Of a stretch of 64,000 bases of DNA, positions 34,183-47,088 are shown one piece after another; the first letter of the stretch is position 1, and each line of letters begins with the position of its first letter. This DNA is from Stercorarius parasiticus (taxonomy: Eukaryota > Chordata > Aves > Charadriiformes > Stercorariidae). The notes beneath the pieces are model-generated. The model ran no database searches. It was not told the DNA's origin and saw nothing but the letters and a program-made list of their open reading frames with translations. The stretch covers positions 552,318-616,317 of the forward strand of contig VWZL01002517.1 of NCBI GenBank assembly GCA_013396915.1, in the 5' to 3' direction. The translations under genes were made by a program, and so were the position numbers.

Positions 34183-36892
34183 GGATCTGGCCCCACAGAT
34201 GAGTTTCCATCACTGCCACTGAATTATCCTTTTATCTTTTGCCTGTCATATTGTTTTTATTTTCACGGCTTGCAATTCCTGTTGCAGTAACAAGTTATCT
34301 TTCCTCTGATGATTAAAAATGCTCAACCCCAAACCCATGGATTAATGATCATTACAAATGAAAATGGTAAACATTACCCTGAAGGTTAGATTTAATTACA
34401 TGGTTATATAGACAATGGTTAGATAATGCAATCTGGGAAAATCTACTGAAATTAACAGTGTGCTTTATGTGAGATTGAAGAGAAAAAGCTAAAAAGCAGT
34501 GAGCACGGGCCAGGTAGTGCGGGTGCGTCTGTAAAGGCAGGCTGGCAGGGGCAGGCGATGGCACGGTGCGTGGGGACGCATCGGCCACCGTGGCAGTGCC
34601 ACCCCACCCCCACGGGGAGCGGTCCGGCCGCCTTGGTGCCCCGTCACCGCTGAGCCGAGGAGCCCTGGCCTGTGCCCCCACGCCTTTGCAAGCCCAAGTG
34701 GCTCCTCATCACCCTGGGGCACCAGCGGCCAGCACTGTGCTGGGAACTGCCTCCAGAGCCCGTGACAGCCCCCGCTGAGCGGAGATGGATCACCCCGACC
34801 TCATACACCCACCCATCACCGCAGGATGAATGGCCTTTGCTCTGGTAATTAGGCAAAGGGGACAATGCAGGGTATTAGTTTTCTCGTGACTATCAAATTA
34901 GGAAAGCTGTCAAACAAAATGACTTGTATAACAATTAGGTGGTGCTGCCAATAATGTTAATGGAGGCATCGCGGAGAAATTCTACGACTCTTTCAAGAAG
35001 CTGTCTAGACCTCGGTTGCTGAGCATAGTTCGTTATGGGTCACTCAGCATCCCCCCTGACAGCGGGGCGCTGGGCCCAGGGAGGAGGAGCGTGGCCCTGG
35101 ATCTGTGCCCCCGACATCGCCCCTCTCCTGCACAGTCCTTCCAGGATCCATCGTCTGCGATAGTGATGCTGTGCCCATTTCTCAGCAAGAGGAGAGGGAT
35201 CGGTCCTGTCTACTGTGTTCAGCGTGAGAGTTTGTCACGTGCTGGTTGCAGACAAAGGATGTTCGAGAGACCGGGTGCCATCCCGGGCACCGCGTTCACA
35301 CCGACCTGCCAGCCCTGGGCTCGGCAGGAAAACACGGCAATGGAGAGTTGTCGGCGTGAGCCCTCAGTACATCAGTTCTCACTTCCGAAAGCCAGGTGCC
35401 CTTTGCTTATTTGAGAATTGTCGTAAACCAGATTGCTACAAACCATTTCCAAACCTAGACCAGAAATGCTGAGGTTTCCTGCCGGCAGTGTGGGGACTGT
35501 GCCCTGGGTGTCCCTCCCGGTGGCGGTGGCCTCCTGGGGACACCCACGTGGAGTGGCCCTGCAGCCCCAGACACGGCCAGGGACGGCCCTGGCTGTAGAG
35601 ACGCTCCCAGCTCTCTTCTGGGGCTGCTGCTTTTGCTCTCTGAAATTCTTTTTAGTTCCTTTTCTTTTTAAAAAAAAAAAAAAATATTTAAATGGAAAAG
35701 TGAAACCAGAAGAGAAACAACTTCCCCCCCGGCCCCCCCGTGCTCATGCTATTCGTCTGTAATTATTTTCACAGCCTGAAATAAATTCACACCGGATTCA
35801 TGGGAAAGCACCTCCTCAGCCATAAAGAAAGCGATAATGGCTGAAGATCAAAAGAGCAAAAGGTTCAACCTGGGACATGCTTCAGCGGTGAGAAGCCCCA
35901 GTGCTCTCCTTACTGGAGTAAGCAACAATTTACAGACTTTTTTGCCTTCTCAACAAAAATGTCTAATAGGGTCACATAGGAAATTTGTGCCAAAGTAATC
36001 AAATTCTCTCTGTAAAAAGAAAACAGGGAAGAAACTTTTAGTAAAAGCCTGCCAGTGAACATATTTGCATTCAAAGATGAAGGGGGGTTGCTCCGGGTGG
36101 TGTCCCCCCGCCTGGCTGTGCGCTGTGGGGCTGATGGGACCACAGCCATTACAAAATTGGAAGACGTCGGTTCCTCGCTTAATATCCTCATGCTGAATCC
36201 AGCGCCTTGCACGATGCGTCCCGCTACTCAGCAGCCGACCCGGCTGCCCCAGAGCGCGGGAAAAGGAGTCTCGAATAGCAGTTTTGTGGGTCACAGGCAC
36301 CTTTCAGGAGTTACCTCCAGAGGTTTTCATTGCCGCTTGCACACGCGCAAATAAAGTATATTTTGTTTGTTTAAAGTTTCCGCCACTTAAATTTTGAAAA
36401 TATTATTCCAAAAAAATTTCCGAGCCAGATTTCTTTTGACAATTATATCAAGAGGCTTCGGACGGTGCCAAGTTTTAGGTTTTTGTACGCTAATTCTCAA
36501 TTGTGCTTCGCAGGCATTGGTTTGCTGACAACCATCTGTTTCAACCTAACTTTTTTCCTTAAAGTCAGCCCAAGAGAAATTAAAATATCAAAAGGAAATA
36601 TTTCAGAGGGAGCGGGAAGGAAGTGAAAAATAAGGGTGCTGAAGCTGTAAACAGCTTTTGAATTTGAGCTTCGCTTAAGTCACTTTTTGCAGCCAATTTG
36701 CCTGCGGGCGAGCTGGAGACGGCTCAGCCTGGAGCATCGCCGGCACCGCGGGGGGTTGGAGCTCCCAGCTGTTAGCAAGAGTTAAGGAAACTCGGCTTGG
36801 GTCTCCCAGAGGTCTTCCCGGGGGCTTGGGGAAGCTAATTTTATCTCCATTGGCCTCCACCTGAGGTGGCTTCCTTGCTTTTCCAGGTCTCC
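34183..36892. other. Unique DNA, no gene recognised
   Basis: GC-rich patch at 34.5-34.85 kb and 35.05-35.6 kb with shadow open frames on both strands. A15 run at 35670-35684. AT-rich from 35.75 kb. No known exon recognised. The open frame at 35016-35414 is not protein-like. Confidence 0.35.
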
Positions 36893-37050
36893 ATGGAACA
36901 TAGAAAGCCCACCCAGTGCCACCCCCTGCCCTGGGCAGGGACACCTCCCACCAGCCCAGGTTGCTCCAAGCCCTGTCCAACCTGGCCTTGAACCCCTCCA
37001 GGGATGGGGCAGCCACAGCTTCTCTGGGCACCCCCCCAGCCCCTGTGCGA
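36893..37050 (-). mobile_element. CR1 LINE fragment without its terminal tail
   Basis: The minus strand reads the last coding block of CR1 ORF2 (REAVAAPSLEGFKARLDRAW, then SNLGWWEVSLPRA), closely matching the plus-strand copy at 58601-59017. The similarity begins just inside the 3' UTR: the last ~30 bases and the octamer tail are missing, replaced by CTCCATGG. The 5' end fades near 37050. Same subfamily as the 58.6 kb copy, and distinct from the 18 and 33.7 kb pair. Confidence 0.9.
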
Positions 37051-37808
37051 AGCACGGCTCCACCGCGCCTGGGCGCCAGCCACAGGCAGAGAGGAGACCC
37101 CTGCATCGCCCTAGGGACGTGCAGAGCTCTGGCCGGCTTCTCTGTCTATGATCAACCTACCCCATGACTAAATTAACCATTTATAATTAAAATGGTGCTA
37201 AAAAGCAGATGGAACATGCTAATTAAATGTCACGGTTGGCTTCCTGTAGCCTTTTGATATTGAATTCTAAGCCGAATACAAAAATTAGAAAAAAGAAGAG
37301 GCATTTTTACAGGCTTCACGGTAGCCCCCCGTTCCGAGGAGCTGGAGAACGTGCTCTCCTTGGCGGTGGGCTGGATGGCGTCCGTCCGTCGTGGGCACAG
37401 TGTCACACAGGTGAGTGACACGCTGCCCGTGGCCACTGCCTGCCCCTCCCAGGCAAACTGGTCCCAGTCCATCCGTCCCTCCTGCCTTCTGGGCTCCCCC
37501 CACGGGGTCAAGCAGGACCAGAGCACAACCACGAGCCCCAGCCTCTTTACTTCAGCTGTGGCAGTGCCTTTGCTTAACAAGCGATAAATAACGTGGCTCA
37601 GACCTTTCGCGAAGGAAAAAAATAGGAAGTAAGAACAATGAAATTCATTCACAAAGTATTATTTGAACACGACTGCTGTCTCTCTCTCTGAAATGATTCG
37701 GTGAAAGACAGAATTACTGTGATTTGTGTCAAAGCATAATTTCCCCTGTTAAAACAAGGTGCTTTATGCCCGATCTTTATGGAAAAACAAAACAAAATTA
37801 AAGGTTTT
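37051..37808. other. Unique DNA containing one splice-bounded open segment
   Basis: At 37312-37410 a 99-base stretch follows an acceptor-like TTTTTACAG and ends at CACACAG/GTGAGT, a near-perfect vertebrate donor. Two of its three frames are open. One of them (residues beginning FTVAPRSEELENVLSLAV) ends in phase at CAG. I do not recognise the peptide, and no partner exon was found. I treat it as a weak candidate exon. Confidence 0.2.
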
Positions 37809-37809
37809 A

Positions 37810-37832
37810 ATATATATATATATACACACACA
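37810..37832. repeat. (TA)n(CA)n microsatellite
   Basis: About eight TA dinucleotides followed by about four CA dinucleotides. Likely polymorphic. Confidence 0.9.
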
Positions 37833-40518
37833 TGTATGGAACCACTGTGTTTTGCTGTTGCTGGAAAAGACTCATGTGAGCTGAAGTGTGGGGGGGTGGG
37901 AGCGGAGGAGGCAGCTGGGTGCTGGGGGTGCCGTGGCTGCGGGTCCGGGCTGGGGCGCGCAGGGCAGTGCTGTGCCTGGCCCCCACCACTGCCGCCCTCC
38001 CCCGGGACTCCCGCCAGCAAACACGCAGCCCCTCTACCTTCCAAGATTAACCTTTTCGGATTTATTAATACACACCGTGAAAAATGTGTGAGAACAGGGG
38101 TTCAAATGAATGAGCAAATGTTGGAAATCTCGGCTGTATTTTTTTCCTTGTGCATAACTATATTGTTGTAAGCATTAAGACTGGCTAGTATCTCCTTAGG
38201 TCAGGTAATAGTTTGACTCGGATAGCCCCCAAATTTATAACATTTATTTTTCCCGTGAATTCCCAGTGGTCCGCTGATGCCAAATGCCGTGTAACAGCCA
38301 CAGCAGCCGGTTCCCATGGCGCCTGGGGTCTGATACACCGGTCTCCAGAGCCAAAGAAGCACCTGTGCCAGCATTAATACACTTATATCTTTCTATTTGA
38401 GTTTACTTTAGCAGCTGCTTTGGCAGGGGGACACGCAGCAGCCCCAGGGCAGGGCCCCCCTGGCTCCCCCGGCCGGGATGGGTGCGCTCTGAATTCCCGG
38501 CTGTGGGTGTCCCTGCAGACGGAGCAGACCCTCGCCTTCCCCGCCACGGCCGAGGGCACCCTTTGCCCGTAGGAAAAGGGATATTTAAGGCTCTCTGTGC
38601 ACAGACAGCGCGCGTCCGTACCAACGGTCCGTCATGCAAATACAGGACAATGTGTCCTTAAAATAAGAAAGCCGAAGCTGCCATCCCCCTTGCACTCCAC
38701 ATTGAAATTCAATATTCTTCATATCCTTACAGAGTTTTACTGGCACGGATTGGGTTCTCCGTAAAAACAAAATATCAATACGTAATAATAATAAAAATGA
38801 ACAGAGCGGACTTCATCATCAATAAAATGAAACAAATACCCGGGTACTCCATGTAAGAAAAAAAAATAATGATGGTAGGGAATTCAAAAAGTCACGAAAA
38901 CGAAGGAAGACAGTGGGAGAAAAGCTGCTCCGGGCCGTGCGGGCTGAGGATGAAGAAGAGGGACCCTTGCAAATGGAGGCTGCCCTCCTGACACAGCGCT
39001 GAAACCTTTGTCAGCGTCCCCGTCAAAAAGCTTAACCTCATTACGAACGGTATGCCACTCCACTTAGAAAAACAAAAGCATGGAAAGATGAATAACGCTG
39101 TCACTAATCAGTGTGAAACTGTTAATTTTAATTGAATTACAGCAAACTTCAAGTCAAACAGATAAGTCCTAATCCTGTAATGCTTTAATTTTCTTTCTAA
39201 TATTTTTCTAATATTCTGAAACGCCATGTTACATACTCTGTTTAATCAGTTTCATGATGAATTTCTGAAACTTGGGTAGTGTGTTGTTGTTTTTGAACAA
39301 ATAAGCGGATTGGAGCTCCAGAAGGTGACTGCAGAGGCGGCGGTGGGGAAGGGGAGCCCAGCTGCGCCTGGGCAGGGACAGGTCACTGCCAAAGGGACAC
39401 CTGACACGCTGATTTGGTGTAAAACCCTCACACATTCATACCGGTGCTTTGTCCCCGTGTTTATAGTGTCAGCACAGTGCGGGGCAGCCCGGGCACAAAC
39501 CAGCACGCACAGAAAATGGGTTGAAGGAGGCCTGCCCCACGCTCCTGTCCCTAGGGACACCGGTGTTGTCCTTCAAATGGATTCTGGGCACGTGCTACCG
39601 GGGTCTGAGCACTGCTAACGGGTCTGCACATGCCTTACTGGGAGCTGAGGACACAGTGCTGGGAGCTGGGCAGCTGTTACTGGGGATAACGGGCGTTACT
39701 GGGGACTGAGCATGCGTTGCTGTAGGTCAGTCCGTAGATGGGGGAGATTCTGTTCCTCTTCAGTCGGGTCACAAGTGGCCTCTCAGCCGGCGAAGTCGTT
39801 ATAAAATAAACAGCTCCCCACTCCCGCAGAGGCTTCTTCTCTGTTAGATCGTGGATGAATGCTGCGGCGAGTCCTTCCCCAGCATCCTCTGCAACGGGCA
39901 TCACCTCCAACGGTGAAACTCACGGCTTCGTCCTACATCCACAGAAAATAAATGCTGCGGGGGAAAAAAAAAGAAAAAGAAAAAAAAAAAGTGCTGTAAA
40001 TAGGATGGAAAGTATGTTTGTGTAAAACATTTTCATCTCCTTTCCTTCATGCTTTCCACAGCCGAGAGCATGGAACCGCTGGCCAGTGGTAGCAGGGATG
40101 CTGCTGTGCCACCCCCGCGTGCCCCGGCAGCAGGTGCTCCCCAAATTAAGCACTAAGCGCGGAGGGTTCTGGTGCTTCCTAACTGGGGGGGGGTGTGTGG
40201 GGGGTGTGCCACCCTCCCGCTGGTGCGGGGCCGTGGGCCGGGGCGGTGCAGGGTGGGGGTGAGGAGAGCCCGGCTGGTGGGGGCATCTGCCCAGCTTCCC
40301 GGGAGAGAAAACTTTTTAATGAATTCGCTTTATGAACTGTTGATAATCCGTGTCCGTTCCACCTTCTAAAATTCGGTTTACCTGGACAAAGTTCAGACAA
40401 ATATGTTTTTAAGACCTGTTTATAGGCCTTTAGAGAAACTGGATGTTTAGCATTGGATTAGAAACTTGGAGAAACACGCCTGTCGCTCCTCCCGGAGCCG
40501 TCTCGGGAGGGGGACGCG
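37833..40518. other. Unique DNA with G-runs and an A-rich run
   Basis: G-runs at 37.89-37.94 kb and 40185-40204 (nine G, then six G) are quadruplex-prone. An A-rich run with G interruptions lies at 39964-39990. Between 39.60 and 39.73 kb a loosely repeated TTACTGGGGA(C/T)TGAGCA-like word suggests an old degenerate tandem array. No gene recognised. Confidence 0.4.
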
Positions 40519-40624
40519 CAAACACAAGCCTGCACACACATACAAGCACGTGCACTCACACACACGTACACACCTGCCCCGCGCACGTGTACACACCTGC
40601 GCACACGTGCACACACACGCACTC
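40519..40624. repeat. CA-rich simple repeat with three CACGTG sites
   Basis: Irregular CACA/CACG repeat. CACGTG palindromes (the E-box/MYC-MAX core) occur at 40547-40552, 40584-40589 and 40604-40609. The E-boxes are probably by-products of the CA/CG simple sequence. The overlapping Thr/His-rich and Cys-rich frames are shadows of it. Confidence 0.85.
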
Positions 40625-43537
40625 CCCAACTAGTCTCACACAGGAAGAGTTTTGGGCTTCTTTTTCGCCTCCATCACCAAACGCTCATCGGTTTGTGTCT
40701 CTGCTTAGTTTATCGCCTTCCCCGTTAATCCCTACTCCCTTTAGAACCCAAACGCAGCAGATTCTCTCCCGTTCCTCACACCCTCACCTGGGCCTAGACG
40801 GGGAAATAAGCGCGCCCACTCCCGTGCTCTACTTCAGCGGTGGTCTCACAGGTATAACATAAATAAAGGAACAAAGGCAGAAGAATTACAAATTCAAGAT
40901 TTCCTCACCCAGCTGCTCCAAAGGCAGCTCGTTTGTGCGTCACCCCTTATTAAGGCTAAACCTAATGACAGTCACTCCCTAAATTTTCTTTCCAAAATGT
41001 GTGTATGAGAAACGCCTTCATGCCTCATCCAGAGAGGGAAGCCGAAACGGGTGAGCTATTTGACCAGGACTAATTCCTGATCAAGCCGATGATTGAGTAT
41101 TTTGAGAAGATTTTTCAAATACATTTTTGCACAGTATAAATACCAGGGAGCTCATATTTCCTTCCAAATAGCCTCCGCAGAGTAAGATGCTAAATTTAGT
41201 GACTAAATTATTCATGATATGATATTCTCTTGATCTTAATCTTTGACTCTTTTATGCCAGGCAGCAGAATACACACTGAAGACAAACATTTTTCAAGGCT
41301 GCTGTCTACTGCACACAAAAAGTGTACCTTCAGCGGCAGCCTCGAGCAGGCAGACGCGGAGCCGGTGAGGTGAGACCCCCACAGTATCTGCCAGGGATGG
41401 AGCTGGGTTCTCCTCCGCACAGAGTGGCTCGAGGCTGAGGTTCATGTCAGTGTGGATGGGGTTCCCAGGGCACTTGTGGGTCTCAAATCCCATAAGAAGC
41501 CTCATGACTTTTTTCATCGACGACTTTGGCGTCGGTGAAGCTCAGAGCAGGGATGTGCTTCAAGGTGCACAGAGGAGGGTTTTGGCGTGGCTGCCCCGTG
41601 CCCTGCGAGCAGCCGGTTCCTTGGGGCTGGGAGGCAGTGGAGGCACCAACGCCGCCTTCAAGCCAAGCAAGAACCTGGCGGGCAGCTGAGAGAGGAGCAA
41701 AGGACCTGCCAGCTTCAGTCCAGGAGAGCTCACTGCAAACCGAGTATCTCCATCCGATAGTGCAGTCAAAGACTTGTCCCAAACGATTGTCTGGAATCCT
41801 GCAGCTTTCAGACCTCTGACCCTTGACTCCGGGCTAGACAGAGCCCAGGGTCCTCTGATTCTGAGGACAATGTCCCTCGCGTGTGCCTCCAGCCCGGATG
41901 GCAGCTATAAACCTCAGCACGACATGAGTGTCAGTCTCTGCTGGGGGAAAGCCATCTGCATGATCTCATTAAAACCAGTGCCGATCACCGGCAAGAAATG
42001 TGTCCCTTATTGGATTAAAGCGATATTAACACACAAAGCCAGCTAAGGACGCTATATATGTGTCTCCAGAATACGGTAGAAGACTGTCGGTGTTGGGAGT
42101 GACAACCGGTTCACCCAAGGAGATCATTCCCACCTGGCTCTCAGCAAACAGCTCACAGTAATGAAGCGGTTTCTCCCCATTTCTCCCAGGCTGCTGGGGT
42201 CCCTGGCTGTCACGCTGGCGGCAGCAGCCCCCATCCCCTCCTCCCCTGCTGCCACAGGCAGGGAGCGCTGGCTGGAGACCCCGTTCCAGGGGTGTATGTC
42301 CATTCCTCACGGGGGAGAACAGGGCTCCGAGGGAAAAGTTCAGACGGTGCCTGTTTCCCACGCACTGCCGACACCGCGCCTCCACACACGCACAGGAGCC
42401 CAGGTCTGTTCCTGGGGTTCTACGACGAGTTAGCGGTACGCTGTATTTTTATTTTTCTGTGGGATATCTGCATTAGCGTATGGCACTCCGGTCGCTTGGT
42501 CTCACACACGGCCTGGGCTGCGGCTTTCCATATGGCGTCTGGGTGAACGCTCAGTGCTGCGACTCCCTTTTCGAGTTTTCCTTCCTGATTTCCTACACGT
42601 GCCAGGAAGGGAGCCTTGCATAGAAGGGGATTTGCAGTCCTGAGCATTAAGCTTCTGACTAACCCATTTTGCGATAAATGAATGGGGGGGAAAAAACCAT
42701 AATCCCTGTCCACAGTCCTTCTGTATGGGGCTGAAAAAGGGTTTTCCAGGGAGCCTTTTCCAAGTGTGTCACGTATGGAGCGCAAAGCGCAGCAGCAGCT
42801 GAGTTAAAGGTGATGCATTTCTCTCTGTTTCCCTGCCCCCCCCAGCCCGTCCATCCCACCCGTCTCTGGGCAGTGGTTCCCCTCCACAGGGCTCCTCGCG
42901 GGGCTCGCCTGCTCGCCCTGTGCCCGCCGACCCGCGGGGTGCCCCGAAACAGCCTCCTGCAGCCCTGGAGCCTGTTAACAGAAGGGCTGGAGGACCTTCT
43001 CCCTCCCGCTTCCCCTCCTGCCATTCATCCCAACCCTGCATCCAGCCAGGAGAGCCCAGGCTGCTCTGGTGTCCCCACGGGCACCCTCCAGCCCTGCAGG
43101 GAAAGGGCAGCGGGGCTGCACTTGTCAACTGAGCTTTAACTGATAGAGAGCATCCCCCCAGCCCCACCACCTGCGAGTCAAAAGCTGGCAACGCGCAGAC
43201 ACGGGCGTTTTACAAAGCGCATTCGGGCACGTCTCTTCAGAAATCGGCTTGTGCTGGGAGAGACCATAGCACATCTCCTCAGGCACTGTCACGGGCTTTG
43301 CTTTTCTGACAGGTAGAAGTTTATTTTTGAAAAGTTGGCTACCTGCGTAGGGGTAAGGTTCATTTCATGCAGCACAGTGAGAAGTAGGAGCGTGCAGCCA
43401 GAATTTGCGCTTTTAGATAGCAGACAACTCTCATCTCATCTGGAGTCAGCTCACCACCTCTTCAGCTGCGGACCAGAGATCTTTCTTTTCTCCTGACATC
43501 CTGCCTCTGCCGCTATCACACAACCAGTTTTGTTGGG
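40625..43537. other. Unique DNA with GC-rich patches, no gene recognised
   Basis: GC-rich DNA at 42.18-42.45 and 42.83-43.12 kb. Within it a dense CpG cluster lies at about 42893-42955. Overlapping open frames on both strands lack recognisable domains. AT-rich DNA at 40.86-41.3 kb. Confidence 0.35.
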
Positions 43538-43553
43538 GTTTGTTTGTTTGTTT
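43538..43553. repeat. (GTTT)4 microsatellite
   Basis: Four uninterrupted GTTT units. Confidence 0.9.
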
Positions 43554-44880
43554 CCTTATTTTTGTGCTAAAAGCTTTGAAAGAACTCTGAGGAGCATCGG
43601 TACACTCCAGTTATGCTATTATCTGATGATTTAGGATGTGGCACAACTTATCTGGTAATATGAAAATCATGTCGTGTTGGTTAAATTGAGGGTTTAGTTG
43701 TGCGAGTCAACAGATTTAATTTCTTGGGTAATAAACTGCTCCGAAATGATTTCTGACTCATCCTTTCCTTGCTTTAGAAGATGTACGAGGGCTGCAGGGC
43801 GCCCGGGCTGGCGGGGATCCCGCACTGCGCACGGGGAGACGCCCGCTGAGCCGGGACGGTTGCCCCAAAGCACTTTGTGTTCCTCGTCCTCAGGGGAAGC
43901 GCTATCACGGCCGTGAGTCATCCCAATGCACCCCGGGGGGTGCACCTCTGCAGAATGGGGGTGGGTGAAGCCTGGGCTCAGTTTATTCATCCCTCACGCG
44001 GGGCCTGGTCAATGGTACCAGTCACTTCAGGTCTCTGCTCCTTATTTAACTTCTCCAGGTCTTTTTTTGACTCTTTCAGCCAGCCTGGTGGCCCTCTTTC
44101 AGCTTGTTCCAGCAGGCAAATACGTCCTTATGGTCAGGAAACCTCCATTTGTGGGGACAGTGTACAGTGCACATAGCAGGTTTTGGTTTTTTCCCCTCCA
44201 TTTTCTACCTGCCTGAAAAAAAAAAAGAAGTTTTTCACAGAAGGCAGCTACGCTGTCTTTCTCAGATGCAGGCACCAGAGAAGGAGACTAACTCCTAACT
44301 TCCCGAGGACGATACAAACTCTTCCAAAAGTTTAATTTGCAATCCAAAGTGTCACCTATATTTCACAGGTTTTGCTCTTTCCCTGCCTTTTTTCTGTTTC
44401 TCTCTCTGCTTTGCACACACACATGCACACACCCGTGCAGGTACTAATGTGATTTAATCATCAGCTTCAAATTACATGATGTTGATTTTTTCAGCATACC
44501 TGTGTTCTCCCTTCAAGCTACGAGGCGGTTGTGGATGCAAGAGGAAGAAAAAACCATCCATGGGCACGCAAAGAGAGCTGGAACAGAAAATTGTGATTCT
44601 GAGGCACATTCAGCTTCCATCAGCCCCTAATGAAGAGCCGTCACCCTGCGGGGAATCGGAACTCCTAATCGGGAACTTTCCATCTCAAGGTTCTTTAAAC
44701 TGATAAGGCAGTAACGGCATTACGAACACATTTATCATCTCATATTTTTTTCTCTCCCACCTTCACAGACACCCCAGATAAGGCAACGCACTGAAGAGTT
44801 ATTTACGGTTAGCATGACCATTAGCTGCATATGTGCGTGTAACGTATAGTTTCTGTAATGGCACTATAAATCGTTTCAAT
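43554..44880. other. Unique DNA with one ATG-initiated small open frame
   Basis: The plus frame 44476-44703 starts with two consecutive ATGs and encodes 75 residues with a basic stretch (CKRKKK) and a polar, acid-containing second half. The composition is more protein-like than most frames here. There is no recognised domain, no good Kozak match on the first ATG and no supporting splice structure. Small ORFs of this length are expected by chance. Confidence 0.2.
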
Positions 44881-44986
44881 TATTCATCTTTGCTATATTT
44901 ACAGCAGTGACACTTTTTAATATTGCAACTTCTTATTCATCTTTGCTAAATTTACCGTAGTGACATTTTTTAATATTGCGACTTCT
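44881..44986. repeat. Tandem duplication of 53 bp
   Basis: 44881-44933 and 44934-44986 are head-to-tail copies, both beginning TATTCATCTTTGCTA. They differ at five positions, about 91 percent identity. AT-rich and not part of a recognised transposon. Confidence 0.9.
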
Positions 44987-46605
44987 TTTCCTACAATAGG
45001 CAGTTATGGGTCCCCGTCTGACCGAGATGAAATTCTTTGGGAAGTGATGAGAAGAGCTCAGTTCAGTTAACCGACAGAGAGATCTTTATGCAAGGAGCCT
45101 CCCAGAGCTGATAATGAAGAAATATGTGCCTGTTTATGTATGCAGCTAAACCAGCGCAGATGACTCACCCTTTGATCAAGAGTCATTTGAAGTAAGGAGC
45201 CGCCTTTAAATGAAGTAAAGTATCAATGTAAATTAGAACAGGAAAAGAAGCATGACATGTTGGTCCCAGACCTACTATTGACTCCACTAAGAACAAGATC
45301 AGACTCATTATGTACCCAATTAACCAGACCCAGCACCAGGAGTCGGGGCGGTGGGCGGGGACGTGCACGTGCGATGCCAGCCTGGCCAGGCCACTGCTCC
45401 ACCACAGCTCACCGGGGCTTTCCCACCTCCGCTCGGGAACGTCTCACCCCAGACGTACCTCCACCTGCCATCTGAGCACCAGATTAACCTTTGTCCGAGT
45501 TTTAAATGTATATCCTTTTGCACAGCATTAATTTAACCGTAATTCATTCTATCGCGATGTATGGAGACAAGGCTCATGGACAAAGTCACTCAGAGCAAGG
45601 AGAGTGAAAAGGAGGAAGGTTGATGGTTGCACAGCCAGAAGACTCACCATCTATTCGAGTTTCTTTTTTGCTTCCGGAATGCCTGCATTTTCTCCTGTCA
45701 GGCATGTACTTCACATATTCCTCTGCCCATGTCGGTCTGCCTTGACCGAGACTTCGCTGATCAAATATGAGACCAAGAAACGACGACTACAAAATTATTC
45801 TGTGTAGCTCATTTCCAGCAGAGCACACCCAAAGCTAGGAGGGTTTAGGTGACTTGTCCGCCTACTATGGATTTGCCATTTTGATTTCAAAATAGCAGTA
45901 TGGAAACGTGACGGTGGTCCTACACGGTCACGCTAAAGGTTAATTCTGGCAGCAACATTTTGGTAGGATTAATTTTAAGAAAAGAATTGCTCTAAGGTCT
46001 CTTGCACACCAGCAATAGAACGGGAAGCAGGTTCTCACCAGCAGAATAATCCCAAACACAGGCTTCAGTGCCACGGGCTCATGCCAACACCAGAGAGGGA
46101 CGAGTCTCTTACGATCATCCTCGTTTTTCCATTCAACTTTTAAAACCATTCCTAATGAGCTCGGAAAACTCAGGAAGCAACAAAGTTATGTGATGACAAA
46201 GGTGGTTCATAAACAAATAGGTTTGAAACTCCTGAGGGGGAAAAAAGGGAACATGCGCTGTGCTGGCCTGATCGCCAACTTTCTGAAGTAGTTCTCAATT
46301 TTTCTTCTGTCTTTAATTACTTCTGAATCAAAAAGGAACGCTCCAGAATAAGCCTCAGTATTTGGGGACTATATTTATTCATAAAAATCCAAGCGATAAG
46401 TATCTTATCAGTTAATCTGAGATGTATTAGGGCATACAAAGAAGTGACTGATTGTTGAATACCAAATATACCGGTATTATCAGCCCTCTGTCTCACACGG
46501 TGATAAATGAAGGTACCAGAATTGGTGAGATATGATCACATTTTTATTTATTGTTTGGCGCCATATCCTGTCCCGGTAACGGAGTTTTAGACAAATTGTC
46601 ACTTG
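44987..46605. other. Unique AT-rich DNA, no gene recognised
   Basis: No notable open frame, repeat or CpG cluster except a GC-rich stretch at 45.35-45.47 kb. Confidence 0.4.
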
Positions 46606-46745
46606 TTTATCGTCAACCCGGGCAGCGGCAGGGTGTGCGCCGGGGCAGAGGGGGGTGCGGGCAGGACGGGGCTGGGATCCTGGGACGGCGGGGGCCAGAG
46701 GACGGATGCGCATCTCAGTGCCCAGCATCGCCTGCGAGCCCTGCC
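46606..46745. promoter_or_regulatory. Small CpG-rich patch
   Basis: About fourteen CG dinucleotides in 140 bases of strongly GC-rich sequence with G-runs, within AT-rich surroundings. It is shorter than the usual 200-base minimum for a CpG island, and no exon is apparent nearby. Confidence 0.3.
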
Positions 46746-47088
46746 ACCCCCCTGACTCGAGATGGGCATTTTTCCTGAGGCACGGAACAAACCCTTCTCA
46801 GTGTTACCAACAGGCATTTCTGCTCTCTCTCGAGGGTTTGTTTCTGCCAGCACGTTTTGGAGAGCATGGGTGGTTAGAAACTTGGACAGTACCACCGAGT
46901 TCAAATAGAAGAAAATAAGAAAAAGGGGGACGATGCTAGGAACTTTCTTTAGAGGGAAAACTTCTAAAGCTTAATGAGAGAGAAGGAAATCAGGAAGGAT
47001 TTGATCCCGCAGTGTGGTCCTGGGAGAGACCCCCAGCCCCAGTGCCAGGGGTGGGAGACTCCCAACCCCAGCTGGCAGGGAGTTTTGT
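46746..47088. other. Unique DNA, no gene seen
   Basis: Mixed composition. A short near-duplicate CCCCAGCCCCAGTGCCAGGG and CCAACCCCAGCTGGCAGGGA lies just before the CR1 tail. Confidence 0.35.

Noticed and set aside
40443..40862. Thr/His-rich 139-codon frame
   Set aside because: Translation of the CA-rich simple repeat.
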